Notes: generated by a model from the letters alone, not told the origin. Counted from the first letter of the stretch, positions 27,085-37,231 are shown. The stretch: DNA of 64,000 nt from Herbaspirillum sp. LeCh32-8 (GCF_017814915.1 NZ_JAGIPZ010000002.1:341084-405083); one strand, 5' to 3'. Made by a program: numbers and translations.

Positions 27085-28139
27085 CGACCCTGCAAACATC
27101 CTCCATCCCGGCCGCGCCGTCGGTGTCGCCGGGCCGGCGCATCTGGCAGCGCTTTCGCGCCGAGCGCAACGGCTACTGGAGCCTGGTGATCTTCGCCATC
27201 CTGTTCGCGGTGAGCCTGGGCGCCGAGCTGGTGTCCAACGACAAGCCGCTGGTGGCGAGCTACAAGGGGCAGCTGATCTTCCCGATGTGGAACGACTACT
27301 CCGACAAGAGCTTCGGCGGCGACTTCGATTCGCCGGCCGACTATCTCGACCCCTTTATTCAGGACCAATTCAAGAAGGACGGCAACTGGGTCGTCTACCC
27401 GCTGAACCGCTACGGTTACAACACGTTGAACTACTTCGCCAAGGAGCCCAACCCGGCCGCGCCCTCGGCTGACAACTGGCTGGGCACCGACGACCGCGGC
27501 CGCGACGTGTTCGCGCGGCTGCTGTACGGCTTTCGCGTGTCGGTGCTGTTCGGGCTGGCGCTGACGGCCATCGGCGTGGTGCTGGGCATCGCCGCCGGCG
27601 CCGTGCAGGGTTACTTCGCCGGACGCACCGACCTGATTACGCAGCGCCTGCTTGAGATCTGGGGTTCGATGCCGGAGCTCTACCTGCTGATCATCTTTTC
27701 CTCGATCTTCCAGCCCAGCCTGGGCTTGCTGCTGGTGCTGCTGTCGCTGTTCGGCTGGATGGGACTGTCGGACTACGTGCGCGCCGACTTCCTGCGCAAC
27801 CGCAATCTTGAATACGTGCAGGCTGCGCGTGCGATGGGCTTGCCCGACCGGCTGATCATCTGGCGCCACATCCTGCCCAACAGCATGACCACCGTGGTGA
27901 CCTTCCTGCCGTTTCGCATGAGTGCGGCGATCCTGGCGCTGACCAGCCTGGACTTCCTCGGCCTGGGCGTGCCGCCGTCCACGCCGAGTCTGGGCGAGCT
28001 GCTGGCGCAGGGCAAGAACAATCTCGATGCGTGGTGGATCGCGCTGTCGACCTTCGTGGTGCTGACCGTTACCCTGCTGCTGTTGACCAATGTCGGCAAT
28101 GCCCTGCGCAATGCCCTGGACGTGCGGAGGAAGGCATGA
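27081..28139 (+). CDS. yejE: Peptide ABC transporter permease YejE
   Basis: 352 residues starting at the ATG that overlaps the yejB stop. An N-terminal cytoplasmic tail, a first helix, a periplasmic loop of about 100 residues with G-N-W-V-V-Y-P, then G-T-D-D-R-G-R-D-V-F-A-R and five more helices with the EAA motif A-A-R-A-M-G-L-P. This is the OppC/DppC/YejE family; the long loop is characteristic of YejE. It ends overlapping yejF. Confidence 0.93.
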   Translation: MTTLQTSSIPAAPSVSPGRRIWQRFRAERNGYWSLVIFAILFAVSLGAELVSNDKPLVASYKGQLIFPMWNDYSDKSFGGDFDSPADYLDPFIQDQFKKDGNWVVYPLNRYGYNTLNYFAKEPNPAAPSADNWLGTDDRGRDVFARLLYGFRVSVLFGLALTAIGVVLGIAAGAVQGYFAGRTDLITQRLLEIWGSMPELYLLIIFSSIFQPSLGLLLVLLSLFGWMGLSDYVRADFLRNRNLEYVQAARAMGLPDRLIIWRHILPNSMTTVVTFLPFRMSAAILALTSLDFLGLGVPPSTPSLGELLAQGKNNLDAWWIALSTFVVLTVTLLLLTNVGNALRNALDVRRKA

Positions 28140-29734
28140 GCGCGCCCCTGCTGGAGGTGCAGAACCTCACCATCCGCTTCGGCGACGCCACTGTGGTCGA
28201 CGACATCAGTTTTTCGATTGCGCCGGGCGAAAAGTTCGCGCTGGTCGGCGAGTCCGGTTCGGGCAAGTCGGTGAGCTCGCTGGCCGTGCTGAGGCTCAAT
28301 CAGGACGCCGCCTATGGCGGGCGCATTCTGTTGAACGGCGACGATATCCTGCAAAAGAGCGAGCGCCAGATGCAGCAGGTTCGCGGCAATGAGGTGGCGA
28401 TGATCTTCCAGGAACCGATGACGGCCTTGAATCCGCTGTTCACCATCGGCAACCAGATCGCCGAGGTGCTGATGCGCCATGAGGGCATCAACGCCAAGGA
28501 GGCTGCGCTGCGCACCGTGGCGCTGCTGGAAAAGACCGGCATTCCCGAACCCGCGCGGCGTGCGCTGGCTTATCCCCACGAGCTTTCCGGCGGCCAGCGC
28601 CAGCGCGCCATGATCGCCATGGCGCTGGCCTGCAAGCCGAAGTTGCTGATCGCCGACGAGCCGACCACCGCGCTGGACGTGACCATCCAGGTGCAGATCC
28701 TTGAACTGCTGAACCAACTGCAGCGCGACGAGAACATGGCCGTGCTGATCATTTCGCACGACCTCAACCTGGTGCGCCACTTCGCCGACCGCGTAGGCGT
28801 GATGGAAAAGGGCAAGCTGGTCGAGACCGCCCCCACCGCCGAGCTGTTCGCCAACCCGCGCGAACCGTACACCAAGAAGCTGCTGCAAAGTCGCCCGCAG
28901 CGCAGCGTCGCCGAGGTGGCGCCGGATGCGGCGGTGGTGTTGCAGGCCGAGCAGTTGCGCTGCACTTACCAGATCAAGGAAGGCTGGTTCAAGAAGCGCC
29001 AGTTCCAGGCGGTCGACGGTGTCGACTTGCAGCTGCGCCGCGGCGAAACCTTGGGCATCGTGGGCGAGTCGGGCTCCGGCAAGTCGACGCTGGGCATGGC
29101 GCTGCTGCGTCTGTCGGGCGCGCAGGTGTCGGGTGCGATTCGTTTTGACGGTGATGCCATTGACGAGCGCAGCAGCCGCGAATTGCGGCCGATGCGCGCG
29201 CGCATGCAGGTGGTGTTCCAGGATCCGTTCGCCTCGCTGTCGCCGCGCCGCACCGTGGAGCAGATCGTCGGCGAAGGGCTGGCGCTGCATCACCCTGCGC
29301 TGAGCGTCGATCAGCAGCGCCGCACCATCGTCGACGCGCTGGCCGAAGTGGGTTTGCCCGAGTCGACGCTGAGCCGCTATCCGCACGAGTTCTCCGGCGG
29401 GCAGCGCCAGCGTATTGCGATTGCGCGCGCGCTGGTGCTGCAGCCCGAGTTGCTGTTGCTGGACGAGCCGACCTCGGCGTTGGACGTCACCGTGCAGCAG
29501 CAGGTGCTGCAGTTGCTGTCGGAGCTGCAGCGCCGCCACGGCATGGCCTATTTGTTCATTACCCATGACCTCGCGGTGGTGCGCGCAATGGCGCACCAGG
29601 TGCTGGTGATGAAGGACGGCAAAGTAGTGGAGGGCGGCGCCGCCGAAGACGTGATGCAACGGCCGCAGCATGTCTACACGCAGCGCCTGCTGGCGGCGGC
29701 GACGTATACCGCCGATGTGGCGGGGGCGGCATGA
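28136..29734 (+). CDS. yejF: Peptide ABC transporter ATPase YejF (two ATPase domains)
   Basis: 532 residues with two complete ABC domains in one chain. First: Walker A G-E-S-G-S-G-K-S, signature L-S-G-G-Q-R-Q-R, Walker [11 protein letters not shown]. Second (from about residue 275): [27 protein letters not shown]. Both carry the oligopeptide C-terminal tail. It powers the YejBE channel. Start at 28136 overlaps the yejE stop by ATGA. The last gene of the operon is followed by a terminator. Confidence 0.94.
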   Translation: MSAPLLEVQNLTIRFGDATVVDDISFSIAPGEKFALVGESGSGKSVSSLAVLRLNQDAAYGGRILLNGDDILQKSERQMQQVRGNEVAMIFQEPMTALNPLFTIGNQIAEVLMRHEGINAKEAALRTVALLEKTGIPEPARRALAYPHELSGGQRQRAMIAMALACKPKLLIADEPTTALDVTIQVQILELLNQLQRDENMAVLIISHDLNLVRHFADRVGVMEKGKLVETAPTAELFANPREPYTKKLLQSRPQRSVAEVAPDAAVVLQAEQLRCTYQIKEGWFKKRQFQAVDGVDLQLRRGETLGIVGESGSGKSTLGMALLRLSGAQVSGAIRFDGDAIDERSSRELRPMRARMQVVFQDPFASLSPRRTVEQIVGEGLALHHPALSVDQQRRTIVDALAEVGLPESTLSRYPHEFSGGQRQRIAIARALVLQPELLLLDEPTSALDVTVQQQVLQLLSELQRRHGMAYLFITHDLAVVRAMAHQVLVMKDGKVVEGGAAEDVMQRPQHVYTQRLLAAATYTADVAGAA

Positions 29735-29790
29735 GCGGCTTGTTCACGGCCTTGACGCGACCGACGTCGTGATGTCCTGACGCCGCAATG

Positions 29791-29817
29791 AAAAAGCCCC
29801 GCAGTGCGGGGCTTTTT
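29791..29817 (+). terminator. Terminator of the yejABEF operon
   Basis: AAAAAGCCCCGC, AGT loop, GCGGGGCTTTTT. A strong stem with T5; the A-run allows action from the minus strand too, toward mltD. Confidence 0.9.
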
Positions 29818-29950
29818 CGTTTCTTGTTGTGTCGTAGTGCAGTACTGGTCTTGCGTTTTGTGGCAGTCGGGCTGCTCTGGGTCTCCTCCGGTCCTCCGGA
29901 TTTCCTGCCGGCGCGGTCTTTGCCGCGCCCGGGTTATGGCTTGTGTCTGC

Positions 29951-31480
29951 TTATTGCTTGCGTCCGCCGTTGCCGGAGGCCAGCGTGATTGGCTTGCCGG
30001 CGGCGACCTTGCGTGCCGGCGCCGGGGCGGCCTTGCGCACCGGAGCCTTGGCTGCGGCCACCTGGCGGCGCGCGGGGGCGACATGGCGGGCGGCCACGCG
30101 GGTCGGCGCGGCGTGAGCCACGTTGGGCACGTTCAGTTGCAGGCTCTGGCCGGCGGCCAGGGTGTCGCGCTTGAGGCCGTTCCATTCCTTTATCTGCGCC
30201 ACGCTCACGCGATAGCGACCGGCGATGCCGGCCAGGGTGTCGCGCTTGCCGGCCTTCACATAGATGCGACGGGTTTCCGGCGCGTCCGGCGCGATGGCCA
30301 GGCGGGCGTTGTCGGCGATTTCAGGCGTCAGTTCGGTGTCCAACGAGGTGGTTTCCTCGGTCTTGGGCACCAGGATGGTGGAGCCGGCCTTCAACACCAT
30401 GCGCGGCGGGATCTGGTTCACGCTGCGGATCACTTCCGGGGTGGTGCCGAACTTGCTGGCGATGGTCTCGATACGCTCGCGGGCGCTGGAGACGGTGTGC
30501 GCGGTCCAGGTCGAGAAGGCCTGGGTCCACTTGGTCATGTTGGTCTTGAACTTCTCGGCGTTGGATTCGGGCAGCAGGATCTTGGTGTCCTCGCCGCCGA
30601 TGATCACCGGGCGGTTGAACTGCGGGTTCAGGGCTTTGAATTCGTCCAGCGAGAGTTCGGCCAACTGGGCGGCGACCTTCACGTCGATGTTGCGGGTCTT
30701 GCCGATGGTGACGAAGTAGGGCTGGTTGTCGACCTTGGGCAGGGCGATGTCGAACGAGGACGGATTTGCGATGATGTTCTTGACCGCCTGCAGCTTGGGC
30801 ACGTAGTTGCGGGTCTCGTTGGGCATCTGCGCCGACAGGGTGTTGAAGTCGATCGGCAGACCGGCCGCGAGATTGCGGTTCACCGCGCGCTGCACCGAGC
30901 CTTCGCCCCAGTTATAGGCCGCCAGCGCCAGCTGCCAGTCGCCGAACATGCCGTACAGCTTTTGCAGATAGGTCAGCGCCGCATCGGTCGAGGCCAGTAC
31001 ATCGCGGCGCTCGTCGGTGAACATGTTCTGCTTCAGGTTGTAGTCGCGCCCGGTGGAGGGAATGAACTGCCACATGCCGGCCGCCTTGGCGGTCGACAGC
31101 GCTTCCGGGTTGAACGCGGATTCGATGAAGGGCAGTAGCGCCAGTTCGGTCGGCATGCCGCGCTTTTCCAGTTCCTGCACCACGTGGAACAGATAGCGCG
31201 AGGCGCGCATCGTGGTGCGCTGGATGTAATCCGGGCGCGAGCTGTACCACTGGGTCTGGCTCTCCACCAGGTTGTTGTCCAGATCGGGAATGCCGAAGCC
31301 CTTGCGGATGCGCGTCCAGATGTCGATGTCGTTCATGCCCGGCAGCGCATTGCCTGCCAGTTCCGGATTGATCGCGTTGAAGGGCGCGGGGTAGATCGAG
31401 ATGTCGTTGGCTTGGGAGAGCAGCGGGGTGCTAGCGCAAAACAGTGCGGCAATAGCGAGTTTCTTCAAAGTACGCTGCAT
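29951..31480 (-). CDS. mltD: Membrane-bound lytic murein transglycosylase D with LysM repeats
   Basis: 509 residues. Signal peptide about 1-25 (A-I-A-A-L-F-C-A-S-T), with no clear lipobox. The SLT domain (about 105-220) carries the catalytic Glu in L-P-F-I-E-S-A-F-N-P, then G-M-W-Q-F-I-P-S-T-G-R and A-A-Y-N-W-G-E-G. Two LysM domains follow (about 340-385 with V-S-S-A-R-E-R-I-E-T-I-A and 405-450 with V-K-A-G-K-R-D-T-L-A). The last 50 residues are Ala/Pro/Lys-rich, a flexible linker-like tail absent from E. coli MltD. It cuts peptidoglycan to form 1,6-anhydro ends in the periplasm. Confidence 0.92.
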   Translation of the reverse strand: MQRTLKKLAIAALFCASTPLLSQANDISIYPAPFNAINPELAGNALPGMNDIDIWTRIRKGFGIPDLDNNLVESQTQWYSSRPDYIQRTTMRASRYLFHVVQELEKRGMPTELALLPFIESAFNPEALSTAKAAGMWQFIPSTGRDYNLKQNMFTDERRDVLASTDAALTYLQKLYGMFGDWQLALAAYNWGEGSVQRAVNRNLAAGLPIDFNTLSAQMPNETRNYVPKLQAVKNIIANPSSFDIALPKVDNQPYFVTIGKTRNIDVKVAAQLAELSLDEFKALNPQFNRPVIIGGEDTKILLPESNAEKFKTNMTKWTQAFSTWTAHTVSSARERIETIASKFGTTPEVIRSVNQIPPRMVLKAGSTILVPKTEETTSLDTELTPEIADNARLAIAPDAPETRRIYVKAGKRDTLAGIAGRYRVSVAQIKEWNGLKRDTLAAGQSLQLNVPNVAHAAPTRVAARHVAPARRQVAAAKAPVRKAAPAPARKVAAGKPITLASGNGGRKQ

Positions 31481-31824
31481 GAGGGCGATGTCCTGTGCCA
31501 GAGGCTAAAGTTTGCTGTCGGCGCTTCCGTCGCAGAGCTGGTCAGTAAGCTCGAAGCCTCCCGCCGGGAAACGATTTCATCGCAAGGATGAGCCGTTCAG
31601 CAGTGTTGGCGGCAATGCAAGGTGGAAGCTGCGGAATTCCCCTGGAGCACGAATCGCTTTGAACGCTGGCTAGTAAAAATACGTAAAAACCAGCGCTCCA
31701 AATTGGGGAATGCAGCGAGTGTACGGAAGACCCTTTTCCACAGTCAAGTAAAAAGTGCCCTCTGTTACAAAGCCAAGTCCTTGATTTGCTTGGAATTTGG
31801 CCTCAAATCGGCGCGATCTTCGTG
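31481..31824. other. Intergenic region gloB to mltD
   Basis: No gene. It holds a promoter for mltD (next entry). An inverted repeat CGCTGG...CCAGCG (31663-31695) lies between the promoter and mltD. Confidence 0.5.
31718..31747 (-). promoter_or_regulatory. mltD promoter
   Basis: On the minus strand TTGACT (31747-31742), 18 nt, TACACT (31723-31718). It predicts a 5' untranslated region of about 230 nt. Confidence 0.5.
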
Positions 31825-32667
31825 CTACTTGTAGGTATTCTTCCATTCGCGCAGCGCCGCGAAGCTGGCAACTTCGTTCAACTCCGTCAAACGGCCGGCG
31901 TTCTGCAGCGATTGCAGGATTTCCTTCTGCGTGGCGCGCAGGAAGGGATTGGTGGCGCGCTCCAGCGCGATGTTCGACGGTACCGTCGGTACGCCGCGCT
32001 CGCGCTTGGCCTGATCGTCCTTTATGCGGACTACCAATTCCGCATTGCCGGGCTCGACCGCGGCAGCGAACTTCAGGTTGGAGAGGGTGTACTCATGCGC
32101 GCAATACACGGCGGTGTCACCGGGCAAGCTTGCCAGTCTGGCAAGCGAGTCCACCATCTGCGCCGGCGTGCCTTCGAACACGCGGCCGCAGCCACCGGCG
32201 AAAAGCGTGTCGCCGCAGAACAGCAGCGCCTGATCCGCGGCGTGATAGGCGATGTGGCCCAGCGTATGGCCGGGCACCTCGATCACCGCCAGCTGCAGCG
32301 CCAGTTGCGGGATCGCTACCAGGTCGCCGTCGCGCAGCGGCACGGTCAGGCCGGCGATCTTGTCCTGCTCGCGTGCCGGGCCGTAGACTGGGATGTCGGG
32401 GATTTCTGCGCTGGCCGCGCGCGCGACCAGCTCGACCACACCGCCGACATGGTCAGCGTGGTGATGAGTCAGTAGAATAGCGGCCAGCGTGAGGTCGTTC
32501 GCCTGCAATGCCGCCAGTACCGGCGCGGCGTCGCCTGGATCGACCACGGCCGCGTGGCGTCCGTTGTGGATCACCCAGAGATAATTGTCGCTGAAGGCCG
32601 GAACGGCCAGGACCTCCAATGCAGTTTTTTGATCCGGTGCGGCTGGCTTGGCTGGCTGTGCGGTCAT
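31825..32667 (-). CDS. gloB: Hydroxyacylglutathione hydrolase (glyoxalase II) GloB
   Basis: 280 residues, the normal glyoxalase II length plus a 17-residue N-terminal tail. The metallo-beta-lactamase motif [10 protein letters not shown] binds the two metals; further ligands are in P-G-H-T-L-G-H, F-C-G-D-T-L-F and Y-C-A-H-E-Y-T. The C-terminal helical domain has the glutathione-contacting N-P-F-L-R. It hydrolyses S-lactoylglutathione to D-lactate in methylglyoxal detoxification. It is divergent from the methyltransferase gene with a 17-bp gap. Confidence 0.94.
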   Translation of the reverse strand: MTAQPAKPAAPDQKTALEVLAVPAFSDNYLWVIHNGRHAAVVDPGDAAPVLAALQANDLTLAAILLTHHHADHVGGVVELVARAASAEIPDIPVYGPAREQDKIAGLTVPLRDGDLVAIPQLALQLAVIEVPGHTLGHIAYHAADQALLFCGDTLFAGGCGRVFEGTPAQMVDSLARLASLPGDTAVYCAHEYTLSNLKFAAAVEPGNAELVVRIKDDQAKRERGVPTVPSNIALERATNPFLRATQKEILQSLQNAGRLTELNEVASFAALREWKNTYK

Positions 32668-32684
32668 AGGGCTTGAAAGTATAG

Positions 32685-33452
32685 ATGGCTGAAACTCCGG
32701 AAATTATAGACCTCGCCGCCTGGTTGCAGACGCCGACCGGCGCTTACCTGCGCGCCTGGGAGCAGCGCCACCTGAATGCGCTGACGGCCGACATCTTCGG
32801 CTTCAACGCGGTGCAGATCGGTTCGCCGCAGATTCATGCGCTGGCCGCCAACCGTATGCCGTATCGCTGGCTGACCGACAACAGCATGCCGGGTGAAAGC
32901 CAGTCCGAGCTGGAAATCCCGCAAGTGGTGACCCACGATTTCTGTGAGCTGCCGTTCGCCAGCCAGAGCCTGGATCTGGTGGTGCTGCCGCACGTGCTGG
33001 AGTTCGCCGCCGAGCCGCACCAGGTGCTGCGCGAGGTCGAGCGCGTGCTGATCCCGGAAGGGCAGGTCATCATCTGCGGCTTTAATCCCAGCAGCCTGTG
33101 GGGCATGCGCCAGGCGGCCGGTCGCCTGACCGGCGCGCACTTCCTGCCGCGCGACGGCGAGTTCATCCGCCTGCCGCGCCTGAAGGACTGGTTGAAGCTG
33201 CTCAACATGGAGGTCAATCGCGGTCATTTCGGCTGCTATGCGCCGCCGTGCCAGACCGCGCAATGGCTGGATCGCTTCAGTTTCATGGAAAAGGCGGGCG
33301 ACCGCTGGTGGCCTTACTTCGGCGCGGTCTACATCGTGCAGGCCATCAAGCGCGTGCCGGGCATGCGCCTGATCGGTCCGGCACTGAACCGGCAAAAGGT
33401 CAAGGCGCCGCGCGGCGTGCCGGCGACCAATCGCATCCACAAGTCCGAATGA
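32685..33452 (+). CDS. Class I SAM-dependent methyltransferase (YafS-like)
   Basis: 255 residues. A degenerate type-11 methyltransferase domain in the middle with [10 protein letters not shown] as motif IV/post-region and [19 protein letters not shown] as motif V-VI. The N-terminal SAM glycine motif is not obvious. It sits between gloB and rnhA as yafS does in E. coli, so it is probably the same conserved family; its substrate is unknown. No Shine-Dalgarno precedes the ATG. Confidence 0.82.
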   Translation: MAETPEIIDLAAWLQTPTGAYLRAWEQRHLNALTADIFGFNAVQIGSPQIHALAANRMPYRWLTDNSMPGESQSELEIPQVVTHDFCELPFASQSLDLVVLPHVLEFAAEPHQVLREVERVLIPEGQVIICGFNPSSLWGMRQAAGRLTGAHFLPRDGEFIRLPRLKDWLKLLNMEVNRGHFGCYAPPCQTAQWLDRFSFMEKAGDRWWPYFGAVYIVQAIKRVPGMRLIGPALNRQKVKAPRGVPATNRIHKSE

Positions 33453-33566
33453 GGCAATGAGGCCGTCACGGAGCACCGCCGCCGGATCGGGTATGATCGC
33501 GGCCCCGGCGCCATCCGATTTTCGGGCAGGGCGTCAAGCAACAGATTCACGTAAAGACAAGCAAGC

Positions 33567-34001
33567 ATGGATAAAGTAGAGATCTATTCCGACGGCGCCT
33601 GCAAGGGCAATCCCGGCCTCGGCGGTTGGGGTGCATTGTTGGTGGCCGGCGGCCAGGAGAAGGAAATCTTCGGCGGCGAGCGCAACACCACCAACAACCG
33701 CATGGAGCTGATGGCTGTGATCCAGGCATTGAACGCCCTGAAGCGCCCCTGCGACGTGGTGGTCCACACCGACAGCCAGTACGTGCAGAAGGGCATCAGC
33801 GAGTGGATCCACGGCTGGAAGGCGCGCGGCTGGAAGACCGCCAGCAAGGAGCCGGTCAAGAACGCCGACCTGTGGCAGGCGCTGGACGCCGCGCAGGCGC
33901 AGCACACCGTCGAATGGCGCTGGGTGCGCGGACACAACGGCCACGCCGGCAACGAGCGCGCCGACCAGCTCGCCAACCGCGGCGTGGACAGCATCAAGTA
34001 A
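33567..34001 (+). CDS. rnhA: Ribonuclease HI
   Basis: 144 residues. The four acidic catalytic residues are in I-Y-S-D-G-A-C (Asp9), N-R-M-E-L (Glu), H-T-D-S-Q-Y-V (Asp) and G-N-E-R-A-D (Asp). The G-H-N-G-H-A-G loop supplies the conserved His. It degrades the RNA of RNA-DNA hybrids. It lies 12 bp upstream of dnaQ. Confidence 0.96.
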   Translation: MDKVEIYSDGACKGNPGLGGWGALLVAGGQEKEIFGGERNTTNNRMELMAVIQALNALKRPCDVVVHTDSQYVQKGISEWIHGWKARGWKTASKEPVKNADLWQALDAAQAQHTVEWRWVRGHNGHAGNERADQLANRGVDSIK

Positions 34002-34013
34002 CGGAACAGCACT

Positions 34014-34751
34014 ATGCGCCAGATCATCTTAGATACCGAAACCACCGGCCTGTCGCCGCGCGCCGGCAACCGCATCCTTGAAATCGGCTGCGTGGAAGTG
34101 TTGAACCGCCAGCTCTCCGGCAATAATCTGCACTTTTATATCAACCCCGAGCGCGACTCCGAAGAAGGCGCGCTCGCGGTGCACGGCCTGACCACCGAGT
34201 TCCTGGCCGACAAGCCGGTGTTCTCGAAGATCGCGCCGGAATTCCTCGACTATGTGCGCGGCGCGCAGATCATCATCCACAACGCGCCCTTCGACGTCGG
34301 CTTCCTTGATGCCGAACTGGCGCTCCTGGGCCTGCCGCCGTTCAAGGAACATGTAGCCGAAGTGGTCGACTCGCTGCAGATGGCCAAGGAGATCCACCCG
34401 GGCCGCCGCAACTCGCTTGATGCGCTGTGCGACCGCTACGGCATCTCCAACGCCCACCGTACCCTGCACGGCGGCCTGCTGGATGCGGCGCTGCTGGCCG
34501 AGGTCTATCTGGCCATGACGCGCGGCCAGAATTCGCTGACCATGGATCTGGCGGGTGGCGAAGAAGAGGGCGATGGCGCCGGCGCGATGGAACTGGCGCC
34601 GCTGGCCGAGGTGATCGTGGTCGCCGCCTCCGAGGACGAACTGGCCTTGCACGAAGACGTGCTGAACCAGCTCGACAAGGAGGCGCGCGGCAGCTGCGTA
34701 TGGCGTTTTGAGCCGCCGCCGCCCGAGGCCGCTGAGGCGTCCCCGGCCTGA
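34014..34751 (+). CDS. dnaQ: DNA polymerase III epsilon subunit
   Basis: 245 residues. The DEDDh exonuclease has L-D-T-E-T-T-G-L (ExoI), a middle I-I-H-N-A-P-F-D (ExoII) and A-H-R-T-L-H-G-G-L-L-D-A (ExoIII with the catalytic His). A flexible tail follows, ending near W-R-F. It provides 3'-5' proofreading for replication and binds the alpha subunit through its C-terminus. It is transcribed with rnhA. Confidence 0.95.
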   Translation: MRQIILDTETTGLSPRAGNRILEIGCVEVLNRQLSGNNLHFYINPERDSEEGALAVHGLTTEFLADKPVFSKIAPEFLDYVRGAQIIIHNAPFDVGFLDAELALLGLPPFKEHVAEVVDSLQMAKEIHPGRRNSLDALCDRYGISNAHRTLHGGLLDAALLAEVYLAMTRGQNSLTMDLAGGEEEGDGAGAMELAPLAEVIVVAASEDELALHEDVLNQLDKEARGSCVWRFEPPPPEAAEASPA

Positions 34752-34821
34752 TGCGCTGTGGCCGACAAGCCGCGTATTGACGGTGGGTGATAAAAAAATT
34801 CAGCAATTATTTACGCAGCGC

Positions 34822-34850
34822 TTGCCTACTCTCGAAAAGTTTGCCATAAT
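34822..34850 (+). promoter_or_regulatory. Promoter of tRNA-Val
   Basis: TTGCCT (34822-34827), 17 nt, CATAAT (34845-34850). It lies 43 bp before the tRNA 5' end in an AT-richer stretch. Confidence 0.6.
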
Positions 34851-34893
34851 CTTGCTTCTCGATTGGCAAGCAATACAAAACGCCGGTCAGTAT

Positions 34894-34968
34894 GGAAGGT
34901 TAGCTCAGTGGTAGAGCACTGCATTCACACTGCAGGGGTCGCAAGTTCAAACCTTGCACTTTCCACCA
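34894..34968 (+). tRNA. tRNA-Val (anticodon CAC)
   Basis: A 75-nt cloverleaf. Acceptor GGAAGGT pairs with ACTTTCC (one G-U), discriminator A and an encoded CCA. D-arm GCTC-AGTGGTA-GAGC; anticodon arm CTGCA with loop TTCACAC (anticodon CAC, reading GUG) and TGCAG; T-arm GCAAG-TTCAAAC-CTTGC. A terminator follows. Confidence 0.96.
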
Positions 34969-34976
34969 GATTCTAG

Positions 34977-35004
34977 AAAAAGCCGACTTCGTGTCGGCTT
35001 TTTT
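34977..35004 (+). terminator. Terminator after tRNA-Val
   Basis: AGCCGAC, loop TTCGT, GTCGGCT, then T6. It lies 9 bp after the CCA end. Confidence 0.9.
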
Positions 35005-35148
35005 CATTTCGGCGTTCCAGTTTTTCGTTCCATCTCTCTTGCGGCTGTGAAGGTTCTCGCCGCTCCGCATTCCATCCGTCTTTAGCTTCAGCCGTCTCTT
35101 CCGTTTTTCCGGGGCATTCCTGCGCCTGAGCCAGATGCCATGCATGGA

Positions 35149-36555
35149 TCAGGCTTGCGCCTGACCGTCCTCCGGCAAGGCCGGCAGCCTCACTGTCGCC
35201 ACCAGGCCGCTGCCGTCCTCGGGCGTGTCCAGCGTGATCGTGCCTTGCGAGGCTTGCACGATCTCGCGCACGATCGCCAGGCCCAGGCCGGAGCCCGGCT
35301 GGTCCGGGGCAGCGTTGCGGTAGAAGCGTTCGAACACGCGTTCGCGCACCTCGGCTGGAATGCCGGGACCGTTGTCGCTGATGCTGGCCACGTAGTGGGC
35401 GGGTTCGCCGACCTCGCGCGCCAGGCCGACGGTGACCTTGCCGCCTTCCGGGGTGTAGCGCAGCGCGTTGTCGATCAGGTTCATCAGCATGCCGGCCAGT
35501 TGCGCTTCGTTGCCGTTGACCAGCGCGCTGTCGAGTTCGGTTTCCATCCCCAGGTCGATGCGTTTTTTCAGCGCCAGGCCGGCCAGTTCTTCCAGCACCG
35601 TGGCGGCCACTGCCACCAGGTCGACAGGGCCGCGCGGAAAAGCGCTGCTGTTGGAGGCCTCGGCCTGCGACAGTTGCAGCAGCTTGTTGGTGAGGTCGGT
35701 CATGTTGCGGCTGCCTTCGTGCAGCGCCGCCAGCACCTGCGGCAGGCGCGCCGGATCGTCGAGCTGGCGCGCGAACTGGATCTGCGAATCGATGACCGTG
35801 AGCGGCGTGCGCAACTGGTGCGCGGCATCGGCGACGAAGCGTTTTTGCACCGTGACCTGCGCGTTCAGTCGCTGGATGTACTGGTTGATCGCTTCCACGA
35901 TGGGGCGCAGCTCCACCTGCAGCTGGCCGGCGCGCAGCGGCGTGAGCGAGTTGGGGTCGCGCGCGGCCAGTTCGTCCTTCACCGAGAGGATGGGGCGCAG
36001 CTCGATGGTCAGGCCCAGCACCACCAGCGCCACTGCCAGCAGCAGCAGCACCAGCTGGCGTCGCAGCGAGGGCTGCCACAGTTCGCTGATCATCTGCTGG
36101 TGGCCCTGCATGGTCTGGCCCACCGAGACGGCCACCATGCGCAGCGTGCCCTCGTCGTACAGCGCGCGGATATAGCTGACCACGCGCAGCGGGCGGCCGT
36201 CGAAGTCGGTGGTGTTGTAGGCGGGATGGATCGCGGCGAAATCGGGCTCGGCCGGGAAGTCGGGGCGGCCGGCCAGGAGCGTGTTGTCGTCCATCAGCAC
36301 CTGGTAGTAGACCGCGTCCTGCGCCGGCGAGGCGAACATCTCCAGCGCCGCCGGCGGGATCGACACCACCGGCGCGCCGTCCTGCCAGGCGACCTGGCCG
36401 GCCATCATGCGCGCCGAGGCGACCAGCGCGCGATCCTGGATCAGCGTGGCGCTGGAGACCGCGTTGTCGTAGGCGTCGCTGGCCGACAGGCCGACGTAGA
36501 CCGTCATCGGGATCAGCAGCCACAGCAGCAGCCGCAGGCGCAGGCTATCGATCAT
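35149..36555 (-). CDS. Two-component sensor histidine kinase, TctE-like
   Basis: 468 residues. First membrane helix about 9-28, a periplasmic 2CSK_N-type domain of about 130 residues with R-A-L-V-A-S-A-R near the start, second helix about 168-190, then HisKA with the phospho-accepting His in D-A-A-H-Q-L-R-T-P-L and an HATPase with N (L-I-D-N-A-L-R-Y-T), G1 (D-N-G-P-G-I) and G2 (G-S-G-L-G-L-A-I-V) boxes. It is the partner of the response regulator starting at 37231; the two genes are 4 bp apart. TctE normally senses tricarboxylates; here the neighbouring transporter is an ABC importer, so the signal is unknown. Confidence 0.93.
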   Translation of the reverse strand: MIDSLRLRLLLWLLIPMTVYVGLSASDAYDNAVSSATLIQDRALVASARMMAGQVAWQDGAPVVSIPPAALEMFASPAQDAVYYQVLMDDNTLLAGRPDFPAEPDFAAIHPAYNTTDFDGRPLRVVSYIRALYDEGTLRMVAVSVGQTMQGHQQMISELWQPSLRRQLVLLLLAVALVVLGLTIELRPILSVKDELAARDPNSLTPLRAGQLQVELRPIVEAINQYIQRLNAQVTVQKRFVADAAHQLRTPLTVIDSQIQFARQLDDPARLPQVLAALHEGSRNMTDLTNKLLQLSQAEASNSSAFPRGPVDLVAVAATVLEELAGLALKKRIDLGMETELDSALVNGNEAQLAGMLMNLIDNALRYTPEGGKVTVGLAREVGEPAHYVASISDNGPGIPAEVRERVFERFYRNAAPDQPGSGLGLAIVREIVQASQGTITLDTPEDGSGLVATVRLPALPEDGQAQA

Positions 36556-36559
36556 TGCC

Positions 36560-37231
36560 TTATTCGTCCTTCTGCTTGAGCAGGTAACCCAGGCCGCGCA
36601 GCGTCATGATGGCGGCGCTCGACTGCTCCAGTTTCTTGCGCAGGCGCGAGATATAGATTTCGATGGCGTCGGCGCTGGGCTCTTCGGAGAGGCTGAAGAT
36701 GCCTTTCATCAGCGCCGTCTTGGAGACCGTCTTGCCTTGCTTGAGCATCAGGATTTCCAGCACGTCGTGCTCGCGCGCCGGCAAGGCCAGCGTGGCGCCG
36801 GCCACCGCGAACTGGCGCGTGTTGCTGTCGTAGACCAGGTCGCCGCAGTGGATCTCGGCCGCCTTGTCGGGCGTCTGGCGACGGATCAGCACCTTGATGC
36901 GCGCCACCAGCTCGCGTACCTCGAAGGGCTTGACCAGGTAGTCGTCGGCGCCCGCGCCCAGGCATTCGACCTTCTCGTCGATCGAGCCGCTGGCGGTCAG
37001 GATCATCACCGGCACGCCGTTGTGGCGCTCGCGCAGCCGGCGCAACACGTGCTTGCCATGCAGCTTGGGCAGCATCAGGTCCAGCAGCACCACATCGTAG
37101 TTTTCATCGCGCAGCACCTGGTCGGCAATCTCGCCGTCGGCGGCGATGTCGACGCTGAACTTGTGTTCCTTGAGGATCTGTTCCAGCCAGTGGGCGAGCT
37201 GCGGATTGTCTTCGATGAGGAGCAATTTCAT
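36560..37231 (-). CDS. OmpR-family response regulator, TctD-like
   Basis: 223 residues. Receiver domain (1-120) with E-D-N-P, phospho-accepting Asp in V-V-L-L-D-L-M-L-P and K in V-K-P-F-E; then an OmpR winged helix (about 128-222) with V-S-R-L-R-K-K-L and R-G-L-G-Y-L-L. It pairs with the kinase just downstream. It is divergent from the tandem binding-protein operon with 162 bp between and probably controls it. Confidence 0.94.
   Translation of the reverse strand: MKLLLIEDNPQLAHWLEQILKEHKFSVDIAADGEIADQVLRDENYDVVLLDLMLPKLHGKHVLRRLRERHNGVPVMILTASGSIDEKVECLGAGADDYLVKPFEVRELVARIKVLIRRQTPDKAAEIHCGDLVYDSNTRQFAVAGATLALPAREHDVLEILMLKQGKTVSKTALMKGIFSLSEEPSADAIEIYISRLRKKLEQSSAAIMTLRGLGYLLKQKDE

Noticed and set aside
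34900-35145. An 81-codon minus-strand frame over tRNA-Val
   Set aside because: It is a product of the tRNA and terminator sequence; such frames are common annotation artefacts.
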